DNA of 64,000 nucleotides, taken from contig JACZWC010000016.1 of assembly GCA_022572355.1 (NCBI GenBank), forward strand, positions 1 to 64,000, written 5' to 3'. A program made the translations under genes and the position numbers. The DNA comes from Bacteroidota bacterium (GTDB lineage: Bacteria; Bacteroidota; Bacteroidia; NORP154). The notes beneath the pieces are model-generated. The model searched no databases. It worked only from the letters and a program-made list of their open reading frames with translations, and was not told where the DNA came from. Positions 1 to 9,401 of the stretch are shown here, piece after piece; within the stretch, counting starts at the first letter, position 1, and every line of letters starts with the position of its first letter.

Positions 1-258
1 TCAGATTGAAAATGGGTTATTAACAAAAACATGGGTTATCAACAAAAAGAAAAAAGTAAGCAAAAAAGAAAAAATCAACATATACATTAATTAACTAAAA
101 ACGGTCAACGCTATTCAGGCATGGACAGGACACAAACCGGCAACCGACAACTGACAACCGACAACCGACTTTCACGTTTAATTTTAACTCCCATCTAGGA
201 TTTTCCACCGAATTCTAATTCATCTATTCCGCATACAACCGATTTCATTCCTTATAAC
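1..258. other. AT-rich intergenic region at window edge
   Basis: No supportable gene lies here. The left 60 bases carry two near copies of TGGGTTATYAACAAAAA, spaced 21 bases apart, then A-rich sequence. Positions 135-169 hold a heptamer tandem repeat (listed separately). The rest is unremarkable leader DNA before the TonB-receptor gene. Confidence 0.6.
135..169. repeat. Heptamer tandem repeat, five AACCGAC-like units
   Basis: Five consecutive 7-base units: AACCGGC, AACCGAC, AACTGAC, AACCGAC, AACCGAC. The + strand of the block has almost no T. It is intergenic and resembles in style the AGCCAGC heptamers at 6444-6491. No coding role is seen. Confidence 0.85.
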
Positions 259-266
259 TATATTTG
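259..266 (+). promoter_or_regulatory. Predicted -7 promoter box for the TonB receptor
   Basis: TATATTTG matches the Bacteroidota -7 consensus TAnnTTTG and lies 19 bases upstream of the ATG at 286. A matching -33 TTG is not evident. Confidence 0.5.
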
Positions 267-285
267 CAGCCCTCTTGCAAACAGG

Positions 286-2667
286 ATGATAAAGCCGCTT
301 AAACACATAGTTTCGGTACTGTTGATATTAATTTTGGGTGGAGCTTCAGTATTCGCACAAACAGGTACTATTCGCGGATTTGTTTTTGATAAAAAGAATG
401 CAGCCCCTGTCATGTTCACCAATGTATATCTCCTGGGAACTACCTATGGTGCAGCTACAGATGTAAACGGGTATTATACCATCTCTAGAGTTCCAGTTGG
501 AGATTATCAGTTAATTGTTACCTTTCTTGGGTATGATACTGTTTTTGTTCCGATCTCATTAAGGAACGGGCAGATCATCAACAAAACACTTACGATCACC
601 AAGTCGACGATTCAGCTGGATTTTGTAGAGATCTCAGCAGAACGACAAGCTTCCAAAACAGAGGTTCAGACATCTGTAATTAAGATCACGCCTAAACAAA
701 TACAGCAGATTCCTACAGTGGGAGGCGAAGCTGACCTCGCTCAATATCTTCAGATACTACCTGGGGTGATATTCACAGGTGATCAAGGGGGACAACTATA
801 CATAAGGGGTGGTTCCCCTATACAAAACAAAGTGCTGCTGGATGGAATGGTGGTCTATAACCCCTTTCACTCAATTGGTCTGTTTTCAGTATTTGATGCA
901 GATATTATAAGCAGTGCGGATGTTTACACCGGTGGATTTAGTGCGGAATACGGAGGAAGGATTTCATCCATCATGGATATCACTACCAGAGATGGAAATA
1001 AGAAGAGGTATACGGGCAAAGTTTCTATTAACCCATTTGCTGCTAAGTTACTTCTTGAAGGACCGATTAAAAAATACCGGGAAGATTCAAAAAGCAGCAC
1101 CTCATTTATTATTTCTGCTAAACATTCCTACCTGAAGGAGAGTTCTAAATTATTGTATTCAGATTGGATGACGCAGGTGACTAAGGGTTGGTTAGATAAT
1201 GCGGATGGAGGAAATTATGCAGAAGGCCTTCCATACACTTTTACAGATTTGTATGGAAAACTGTCTTTCAATGGAAATAAGGGAAGTAAGGTAAATATAT
1301 TTGGATTCTCCTTTAATGATCAGGTAAACTATGCAGTATCAGATCTTCATTGGAACTCTGTGGGATTTGGAAGCAATTTTTTATTGATACCCTCCAATTC
1401 ACCTATACTGGTAGAGGGGAGTTTTTCCTATTCAAGTTATGAGATATCTATTCAGGAGACTGACGAGAAGGAGCGATTCAGTAAGATTTCGGGCTTCAAC
1501 GTGGGAATTGACTTCACCTATTTTTTGGGTAAAGATGAGTTGAAGTATGGTATTGATGTAACGGGATTTGAAACAGATTTCAGATTTTTCAATCAGCTAA
1601 GCCGGGAAATTGAACAGAATGATTTCACCACAGAACTCGGAGTTTACTTGAAGTATAGAAAGACTACGAAGAAATTTATCTTCGAACCGAGTTTCAGGTT
1701 GCAATACTATGCCTCACTGTCAACGCCTTCATTCGAACCGAGACTCGGTATGAAATTGAATGCAACTGATAAGCTTCGATTTAAGTTTGCTGGTGGATTC
1801 TATTCTCAAAACCTGATTAGTGCAGTTTCAGACAGAGATGTGGTGAACCTCTTTTATGGCTTTCTCTCGGGCCCTGATAACCTGCAAGATGAATTTGAAG
1901 GAAAACCAGTCACTCATGCATTACAGAAGGGTTGGCATACTATTCTCGGTGTAGAATATGACATCAATAGAAGGATGAATATCAATGTTGAAGGCTATTA
2001 TAAGAAGTTCACTCAGCTTACGAATATTAATAGAAACAAACTCTATGATGACACACCGGAGTTTTCAGATAAACCTGACTTCCAGAAGAAGGACTTTGTG
2101 GTTGAGAGAGGCGCAGCCTATGGGGTTGACTTCTTATTTAAGTACGATTACAAGCGGTTTTATGTATGGTTGGTTTACTCTCTTAGTAAAGTAACCAGGT
2201 ATGATGATGTATTAACGGATGATAATGGAAACAAGATTGAATACTCACCTCACTTTGATAGAAGGCACAATGCCAATGTTGTTATCGCCTATACATTTGG
2301 AAAGAATTTGAATTGGGAAACGAGCGGAAGATGGAACCTTGGATCTGGATTTCCTTTTACCAAAACACAAGGTGTTTATGAGAAGCACACTTTTGCCGAT
2401 GGACTCAATTCAAACGTAATAACGAATAACGGAGAAATAGGAATTCAATATGGTACACTCAATGATGGCCGCTTACCCACATACCATCGCTTCGATGTGT
2501 CTCTTAAACGAAAGTTTGAAATAACAGAGAATTCTACGCTTCAGGCGGTGATTGGTATTACCAATGTCTATAACCGCCAAAATATCTTTTTCTTTAACAG
2601 GGAAAAATACAAACGTGTGGACCAGCTTCCTATACTTCCTTCAGCAGGCATCAGCCTTACGTTTTAA
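286..2667 (+). CDS. TonB-dependent outer-membrane receptor with carboxypeptidase-regulatory-like N-domain
   Basis: The 793-residue protein begins with a Sec signal peptide (about 1-25, ending SVFAQ). A CarboxypepD_reg-like beta domain follows (about 27-112, with DKKNAAPVMFTNVYLLGT and DVNGYYTISRVPVGDY). Next come a plug domain (about 128-235, with QLYIRGGSPIQNKVLLDG) and a long beta-barrel ending in the aromatic residue F. Such receptors import large substrates across the outer membrane using TonB energy. There is no SusD partner beside it, so the substrate is unknown. The ATG at 286 fits the signal peptide and the promoter box at 259-266. It is a paralogue of the receptor at 18410-20803. The family call is strong; the ligand is open. 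Confidence 0.93.
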   Translation: MIKPLKHIVSVLLILILGGASVFAQTGTIRGFVFDKKNAAPVMFTNVYLLGTTYGAATDVNGYYTISRVPVGDYQLIVTFLGYDTVFVPISLRNGQIINKTLTITKSTIQLDFVEISAERQASKTEVQTSVIKITPKQIQQIPTVGGEADLAQYLQILPGVIFTGDQGGQLYIRGGSPIQNKVLLDGMVVYNPFHSIGLFSVFDADIISSADVYTGGFSAEYGGRISSIMDITTRDGNKKRYTGKVSINPFAAKLLLEGPIKKYREDSKSSTSFIISAKHSYLKESSKLLYSDWMTQVTKGWLDNADGGNYAEGLPYTFTDLYGKLSFNGNKGSKVNIFGFSFNDQVNYAVSDLHWNSVGFGSNFLLIPSNSPILVEGSFSYSSYEISIQETDEKERFSKISGFNVGIDFTYFLGKDELKYGIDVTGFETDFRFFNQLSREIEQNDFTTELGVYLKYRKTTKKFIFEPSFRLQYYASLSTPSFEPRLGMKLNATDKLRFKFAGGFYSQNLISAVSDRDVVNLFYGFLSGPDNLQDEFEGKPVTHALQKGWHTILGVEYDINRRMNINVEGYYKKFTQLTNINRNKLYDDTPEFSDKPDFQKKDFVVERGAAYGVDFLFKYDYKRFYVWLVYSLSKVTRYDDVLTDDNGNKIEYSPHFDRRHNANVVIAYTFGKNLNWETSGRWNLGSGFPFTKTQGVYEKHTFADGLNSNVITNNGEIGIQYGTLNDGRLPTYHRFDVSLKRKFEITENSTLQAVIGITNVYNRQNIFFFNREKYKRVDQLPILPSAGISLTF

Positions 2668-2700
2668 ATAGCATCTTAAATCCATTCTCATCCTATTTAT

Positions 2701-4390
<1,690 letters not shown>

Positions 4391-4412
4391 TATTTAATCC
4401 TTTTCCCGGTAG

Positions 4413-6332
4413 ATGCTCGATCAAAAAGACAATAATAGCGTTAGTTCTATAATAGGAATCGTTCTGATTTTTGTAATCCTAATCGGTTATAGTTTGTACA
4501 CGCAGCCTACCCAAGAGCAATTGCGAGCTGCGCAGGAGAGGCGTGACTCCATCGCTCAGGTAGAATCAGAAGCAGAACAGAGGGCACGGCAACATATCGG
4601 GGAGCAAGAAAATGTTACTTCTTCAGCTATCGGGGAGAGTGGGGATGAAACGGCTTTTCATAGTCAGTACACTGATTCAGCAAAATTGGATGAAATGCGC
4701 AATAAGTATGGTACCTATGCCAGCGCATCGAGAGGTGAGGAGAAGCTATATGTGATGGAGAATGAATTTTTAAGGGTAACAGTATCTAGTCTTGGAGGCC
4801 GCATAAGTGCGGTGGAGCTGAAAGATTATCGAACCTATGATTCACTTCCCTTGTATTTATTCAAAGCGGATTCCTCTTTATTCTCATTGAATTTCTTCGT
4901 AGATAATAAGAGCATATCGACAAAAGATCTTTACTTCTCAACTAACGGTGCCTCGTTTATAGTGGAAGGGGCGAGCAGTAATACGTTATCGATGAGGTTG
5001 AGTGCAGGAGAGGGCAGGTACATCGAATTTCAGTATACACTTGCGGGCAATAGCAACACTGTGGGTTTTAATATCAATTTCCACAATATGCAAAATACTA
5101 TCGCTGCCAATGCCAATTACCTTACCATGGATTGGGGTGCATACGTTCCGAGGCAGGAGAAAAGTCTGAAGAATGAACGCATTAATTCTACCATTTACTA
5201 CAAGTTTACAGATGATGAGGTTGACTATTTATCTGAAACCAGTGACGAGAGCGAAGCCCTGACAACCAGAATCAAATGGGTGGCATTCAAACAGCAGTTT
5301 TTCACAAGCTATTTATCGGCCGATAACAATTTCGAAAAACCCACTTATGTAGAAACTTTCACTGAGGAAGATTCCGAAGCATATGTAAAGAGATTTGCAG
5401 CCAGCTTTACCATTCCGTACAACCATAGGCCATCCGAAAACTTTCCAATGCAGTACTACTTTGGGCCCAACGACTATAATATTCTAAAAGATCATGGCGA
5501 CGATTTTGAAAAGGTTATTCCGCTTGGCTGGGGCATTTTTGGATGGGTAAACAAGGGCCTGATCATCCCGATCTTTAACTTTCTTGGAAAATATATTGAG
5601 AGCTATGGGATAATTATTCTGATCATGACCATCTTTATTAAGATTCTCCTGTTTCCCCTGATGTATAAGTCTTACCAATCCACCGCAAAAATGCGTGTTC
5701 TCAAGCCTGAAATAGATGAAATAAGCGAAAAGTATCCTAAGAAAGAGGACAACATGAAAAAGCAGCAAGCGGTTATGGCTATGTACAAGAAAACAGGAGT
5801 TAATCCGCTGGGTGGATGCTTGCCAATGGTAGTTCAGATGCCAATCCTAATTGCCATGTACCGCTTCTTTCCAGCATCTATAGAGCTGAGGCAACAAGCT
5901 TTTCTATGGGCTGATGACCTTTCGGCATACGATTCTATATATGATTTTCCCGGCGGCTTTTCTATTCCTTTTTACGGCGACCACATTTCACTATTTACCT
6001 TATTGATGACAGGCGCAACTTTGCTCTCTGTTAAGATGAACACTGAAATGGCAGGCGGATCGCAGATGCAGATGCCCCAGATGAAGATGATGATGTACAT
6101 CATGCCATTTATGTTTCTTGGCTTCTTTAACGATTTTGCTGCTGCTCTGAGCTACTATTATTTCATCGCTACTATGATCACTTTCGGACAACAGTGGGCC
6201 ATGCGAAAATTTATAGATGAAGATGCTATTCGTGCGAAAATAAAGGAGCACCAGAAAAAGCCAGCTCCCAAAAAATCCAGCTTCCAGAAGCGATTGGAGA
6301 AGATGGCTAAACAAAAAGGCTATAAAGGATAA
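4413..6332 (+). CDS. yidC: Membrane protein insertase YidC
   Basis: YidC inserts and folds inner-membrane proteins with or without SecYEG. The 639-residue protein has an N-terminal membrane helix (about 12-28) and a charged linker rich in Glu and Arg. A large periplasmic beta domain follows (about 105-350), then the conserved 60KD_IMP core with several helices (about 370-600, including IPIFNFLGKYIESYGIIILIMTIFIKI and NPLGGCLPMVVQMPILIAMYRFF). The basic C-terminal tail (KKPAPKKSSFQKRLEKMAKQKGYKG) is typical of ribosome-binding YidC tails. The length fits the long Gram-negative form. It lies 22 bases after pyrG and is likely co-transcribed. Confidence 0.97.
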   Translation: MLDQKDNNSVSSIIGIVLIFVILIGYSLYTQPTQEQLRAAQERRDSIAQVESEAEQRARQHIGEQENVTSSAIGESGDETAFHSQYTDSAKLDEMRNKYGTYASASRGEEKLYVMENEFLRVTVSSLGGRISAVELKDYRTYDSLPLYLFKADSSLFSLNFFVDNKSISTKDLYFSTNGASFIVEGASSNTLSMRLSAGEGRYIEFQYTLAGNSNTVGFNINFHNMQNTIAANANYLTMDWGAYVPRQEKSLKNERINSTIYYKFTDDEVDYLSETSDESEALTTRIKWVAFKQQFFTSYLSADNNFEKPTYVETFTEEDSEAYVKRFAASFTIPYNHRPSENFPMQYYFGPNDYNILKDHGDDFEKVIPLGWGIFGWVNKGLIIPIFNFLGKYIESYGIIILIMTIFIKILLFPLMYKSYQSTAKMRVLKPEIDEISEKYPKKEDNMKKQQAVMAMYKKTGVNPLGGCLPMVVQMPILIAMYRFFPASIELRQQAFLWADDLSAYDSIYDFPGGFSIPFYGDHISLFTLLMTGATLLSVKMNTEMAGGSQMQMPQMKMMMYIMPFMFLGFFNDFAAALSYYYFIATMITFGQQWAMRKFIDEDAIRAKIKEHQKKPAPKKSSFQKRLEKMAKQKGYKG

Positions 6333-6410
6333 ATCAGGATCGTCTTAAATAAGTTTGTCCGAAATCACCCAATTTCATTACCAGGATTTCATTTATAAAT
6401 GTTTATACTG

Positions 6411-6545
6411 CCTCTGGCTGCTTGCTGGCTTGCTAGAACCAGTAGCCAGAAGCCAGCAGCCAGCAGCCAACAGCCAACAGCCAGCAGCCAGTTTATCCGC
6501 CGAAGCGATAGCGTAGGAGGGCAGCTAGCAGCCAGCAGCCAAATG
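6411..6545. repeat. AGCCARC heptamer repeat block with nested insertion
   Basis: Positions 6444-6491 are seven near-perfect 7-base units (AGCCAGA, AGCCAGC x2, AGCCAAC x2, AGCCAGC, AGCCAG). They are preceded by TGGCTGCTTGCTGGCT, which can pair with them. The array is interrupted at about 6493-6524 by a sequence containing TCCGCCGAAGCGATAGCG, then resumes at 6530-6542. This dominates the 403-base gap between yidC and the next gene. I see no real gene in the gap: a 100-codon open frame across it (6399-6701) is a by-product of the repeat. Confidence 0.8.
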
Positions 6546-6698
6546 ACTTTTTATTTTTTCTGCAAATCTCATCCTTTCATTTGCGAAATGTGCAATACTT
6601 ACCACCTCCAGTCATTGTTCCCTATTCTTATTAATATATCTTGCAAAAAAGCTGTGAGATCAATTGAGAACCCGTTTTTAGGTACATCGGTGTCCAAT

Positions 6699-6706
6699 TA
6701 GCTTTG
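6699..6706 (+). promoter_or_regulatory. Predicted -7 promoter box
   Basis: TAGCTTTG matches TAnnTTTG and lies 29 bases before the ATG at 6736. No clear -33 TTG is visible. Confidence 0.5.
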
Positions 6707-6735
6707 TGTCATCAAATTGTTGTTAAAACAAAGAA

Positions 6736-7662
6736 ATGATGAACCAACTAATTGCTTTGATAATACATAGAGATTTTAGCAAGATATTACTGGGCTTATG
6801 GCTTATCATAAACCTGAATCCAGACACTGTTGCCCAAACATCCGCAGATTCAACAGCACCAATAGAAGTTGATATATTGAAAGTAGGCTACGCTCAATCA
6901 CTCAGCGCTGATTCGGGAAAGGCTCAGTACGATGCATATGTAAATCTGTTAGTACCAATACCTGTCAATGATAAACTCGTCCTGATTACAGGCATTAATT
7001 ACAACAACCTCACGACCAAGGCATTTGGTTCTACAGCACAATTCTATAAGCTCACCATCCCATTTGGATTCAAGGCAACGCTGAATGAAAAGAACACCAT
7101 AACGGTTGTTACCTTGAGCAGGGTGACCAAGATGATCCAACCAAGCGTTGGGGCTAAATTCCAACCAGGAGGTATTTTTATATATACACGAAAGGTGAAT
7201 GAAAAATTCAAGTACAATATTGGGCTTTATTATAATAATGAAGAATCAGGAGCTTTCTTTATTCCTGTGATAGGAACCAAATGGAATCCATCAGATAAAT
7301 GGGAGATCAAGGGCAACTTGCCTATCAACCTGAAGATATCCTACACCCCGGTGAAGCCACTTAAGATCGGCATATCATATGTAGGTAAGTATGAATCGTA
7401 TGATCTTGGAAAGACTTATTTGGTGATCAACAGGAATGAGTTCGCATTTTTCGTGAAAACCGCCACCATAAAAAATCTGATTATTCAGGCTGGCGTAGCT
7501 TACAATCTTAGCAATACGAGCAAAGTGTATTCTAGCTCAGATCGGGTTAATGCCAGTGTTGCAGGAATTCATTTAAACGACTCGAGGAATGTACTTTCAA
7601 ACACACAATTGAACAATACTTTATTTTTTGATATGAAGCTTATATATCGAATTTTTAAATAA
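6736..7662 (+). CDS. DUF6268-like predicted outer-membrane beta-barrel protein
   Basis: The 308-residue protein has an N-terminal hydrophobic signal (LLGLWLIINLNPDTVAQ). Alternating amphipathic beta-strand segments follow to the end, for example DKLVLITGINYNNLTTKAFG, KFKYNIGLYYNNEESGAFFIPVIG and LKIGISYVGKYESYDL. It ends in FDMKLIYRIFK, an aromatic-rich outer-membrane C-terminus. It resembles the DUF6268 family, whose function is unknown. Two adjacent ATGs (6736, 6739) could start it. It has its own promoter box, and just after its stop there is a large inverted repeat (7666-7745). The membrane-barrel call is an inference from strand pattern; the family name is tentative. Confidence 0.7.
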   Translation: MMNQLIALIIHRDFSKILLGLWLIINLNPDTVAQTSADSTAPIEVDILKVGYAQSLSADSGKAQYDAYVNLLVPIPVNDKLVLITGINYNNLTTKAFGSTAQFYKLTIPFGFKATLNEKNTITVVTLSRVTKMIQPSVGAKFQPGGIFIYTRKVNEKFKYNIGLYYNNEESGAFFIPVIGTKWNPSDKWEIKGNLPINLKISYTPVKPLKIGISYVGKYESYDLGKTYLVINRNEFAFFVKTATIKNLIIQAGVAYNLSNTSKVYSSSDRVNASVAGIHLNDSRNVLSNTQLNNTLFFDMKLIYRIFK

Positions 7663-7665
7663 TGC

Positions 7666-7745
7666 AAGGGAACCTCTAATAATTCATTCGCATCTTATCC
7701 ATTATCTTTGTTTTTTGAAAGAAATGAATTATTAGAGGTTCCCTT
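7666..7745. repeat. Perfect 23-bp inverted repeat with 34-base spacer
   Basis: The left arm, 7666-7688, begins AAGGGAACCTCTAAT. The right arm, 7723-7745, is its exact reverse complement over all 23 bases. The spacer (7689-7722) contains a promoter -7 box. The structure starts 3 bases after the upstream stop codon and ends 13 bases before the downstream ATG. Read-through RNA from upstream would form a strong hairpin; RNA started inside the spacer would not. No target-site duplication is visible. Confidence 0.9.
7703..7710 (+). promoter_or_regulatory. Predicted -7 promoter box inside the inverted-repeat spacer
   Basis: TATCTTTG is an exact TAnnTTTG match, about 49 bases before the preferred ATG at 7759. 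Transcription would begin next to the right arm of the inverted repeat. Confidence 0.55.
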
Positions 7746-7758
7746 ACAACCAGAAATC

Positions 7759-8652
7759 ATGAAAGACATTCAAACAATACAGCTGGCCTTAAGTATAGCT
7801 GTAGCAATCATAATGCTGGGGATGGGTCTGTCACTGACAATCAAGGATTTTTTAAGAATCAAAAAACAACCCAAAGCCGTGTTAGTTGGATTGGTCAATC
7901 AGCTAATTCTATTGCCATTAATTGGATATACTTTGGCAATCCTGTTGGGCTTGAAAACTGAGGTAGCGGTTGGATTAATGCTCATTGCGGCTTGTCCCGG
8001 CGGGCCCGTTTCAAATTTGTATTGCAACCTTGCACGTGGTGACCTTGCTCTATCTATCACACTTACTGCCATAACAAGCATGATCACAGTTTTTACAATA
8101 CCTGTAGTGGTTAACCAGGCGCTCGTTTTGTTTATGGATACGCAGGAGGTTGTCCAAATTGATTTTTGGCAAACCGTATTTAAAATCCTGATGGTTACGG
8201 TGGTTCCGATATCAATTGGGATGACATTGTATAATTATTTTCCTGCCTTTGCCACAAAAATGGAAAACCCTGTGAAAATTGTTTCCTCCATCTTACTTGG
8301 AACGATAATTACCGGTGCCTTTGTAGCGAATAAGGATGAGCTGTTGGATGCATTGCCCTATGTAGGTTCGGCAACATTGGCGCTGAATGTGATCACAATG
8401 GCGTTTGGATTCTTCAGCGGAAGGTTATTCAAACTCAATTACAAAGAGCGGGTTTCTATCTCCGTAGAATGCGGCATACAAAACGGTGCTCTAGCGCTAT
8501 TTATAGGTTCGTTGGGTGTAATGGCCAATTATCCTGGTGTGTTGCTGGCGCCAGCTGTCTATGGTATACTTATGTTCTTTACCGGAGCGATTTTTGCGGT
8601 AATTGTAAACTATTTCAGGCCTAAAGATATTGATACCCAGGGAACAGATTAA
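7759..8652 (+). CDS. Bile acid:sodium symporter (BASS) family transporter
   Basis: The predicted 297-residue inner-membrane protein has about nine or ten transmembrane helices. Family features include IMLGMGLSLTIKDF in the first helices, AACPGGPVSNLYCNLARGDLAL in the first crossing motif, and ECGIQNGALALFIGSLG in the second. BASS transporters couple sodium entry to uptake of organic acids or steroids; the substrate here is unknown. An upstream in-frame codon at 7708 overlaps the promoter box and would code through the inverted repeat, so ATG 7759 (MKDIQTIQLAL) is preferred. The stop codon lies inside a perfect 16-bp palindrome (8643-8658). Confidence 0.88.
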   Translation: MKDIQTIQLALSIAVAIIMLGMGLSLTIKDFLRIKKQPKAVLVGLVNQLILLPLIGYTLAILLGLKTEVAVGLMLIAACPGGPVSNLYCNLARGDLALSITLTAITSMITVFTIPVVVNQALVLFMDTQEVVQIDFWQTVFKILMVTVVPISIGMTLYNYFPAFATKMENPVKIVSSILLGTIITGAFVANKDELLDALPYVGSATLALNVITMAFGFFSGRLFKLNYKERVSISVECGIQNGALALFIGSLGVMANYPGVLLAPAVYGILMFFTGAIFAVIVNYFRPKDIDTQGTD

Positions 8653-8658
8653 TCTGTT
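8643..8658. repeat. 16-bp perfect palindrome at gene end
   Basis: AACAGATTAATCTGTT is its own reverse complement and spans the stop codon of the BASS transporter gene. A second inverted repeat (ATTGATTG / CAATCAAT, 8682-8707) follows before the lipoprotein start. There is no U-tract, so a terminator role is uncertain. Confidence 0.6.
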
Positions 8659-8717
8659 TCAAAGAATTGAATGGCGTGATAATTGATTGTATATTGGTCC
8701 AATCAATATTATCAGTT

Positions 8718-9320
8718 ATGAAAGCAACAAATCTGTTACTGACTTTCGCCTTGGTTTTCTTCTCTTTTGGATGCAGTAGTTCAAAAAAGCAAGAGGCTAC
8801 AGTGGAAGAGAAAAAGGTACCAATAGACGCTGAGAAGGCTCAGGCTCAAGCAATAGCTGCAGCTATAAAATTGAATTCTAAAGATTTGAAATTGGATTTG
8901 ACGGAGCTAAAGAAACGGTTTGAAGCTGCTGATTCTGTCTATGCTTCCATAAAGAGAACTCCTTGCTATGGGAGATGTCCTATCTACGAGGTTACTATTT
9001 ATAAAAGCGGTTTCGTAGCCTACAATGGAATTAGGTTCGTCGAGAGACTTGGCCAGCATAGATCAAGGATTACACAAGATCAGTTAAAACAAATTGCAGC
9101 CAAGGCTGAGGAAATAGGCTATTTTGAATTAAACAACAATTACGACAGTCCCGTGACGGACTTTCCCACAACGATCACGGTTTTAAATGTAGCTGGAAAG
9201 TCTAGAAAAGAGATCAAAAACAGGGTGGGGGCGCCAGACAGCCTAAAGGAGTACGAGAAGTTTCTCGATGAGTTGTTAAATGGGCTCACGTGGGAAAAGG
9301 TCGCTGATAGCAATCAGTAG
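8718..9320 (+). CDS. Lipoprotein with DUF6438-like domain
   Basis: The protein is 200 residues from ATG 8718 (MKATNLLLTFALVFFSFGCSSS), which places a lipobox Cys directly after FSFG and identifies a secreted, lipid-anchored protein. An upstream in-frame ATG at 8667 would put 17 extra residues before the signal and is less likely. After a Lys/Glu/Ala-rich linker, the C-terminal half carries RTPCYGRCPIYEVTIYKSG, the hallmark of the DUF6438 family. The two Cys residues in CYGRC may form a disulfide or bind metal, which is inference only. Function is unknown. It is transcribed convergently with the OmpA-family gene. Confidence 0.82.
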   Translation: MKATNLLLTFALVFFSFGCSSSKKQEATVEEKKVPIDAEKAQAQAIAAAIKLNSKDLKLDLTELKKRFEAADSVYASIKRTPCYGRCPIYEVTIYKSGFVAYNGIRFVERLGQHRSRITQDQLKQIAAKAEEIGYFELNNNYDSPVTDFPTTITVLNVAGKSRKEIKNRVGAPDSLKEYEKFLDELLNGLTWEKVADSNQ

Positions 9321-9401
9321 GTTCGCTGTGTACAACTTTGCACACTGAGTGGCGGCCTCTGAGCGGAGCCGAAGAGAGCCGAAATGACCAGGGATAGCTA
9401 A
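9321..9401. other. Convergent intergenic spacer with dispersed repeat word
   Basis: This spacer lies between two converging genes. It contains TGAGCGGAGCCGAA (9360-9373), a 14-base word found again inside the coding sequence of a TPR gene at 61418-61431. No terminator with a T-tract is obvious. Confidence 0.6.

Noticed and set aside
6399..6701. A 100-codon open frame over the AGCCARC repeats
   Set aside because: Its composition comes from the heptamer array, and no domain, promoter or homologous pattern supports a gene.
7708..7758. An extended N-terminus for the BASS transporter
   Set aside because: It would start inside the promoter box and translate the inverted repeat; the family-like start is at 7759.
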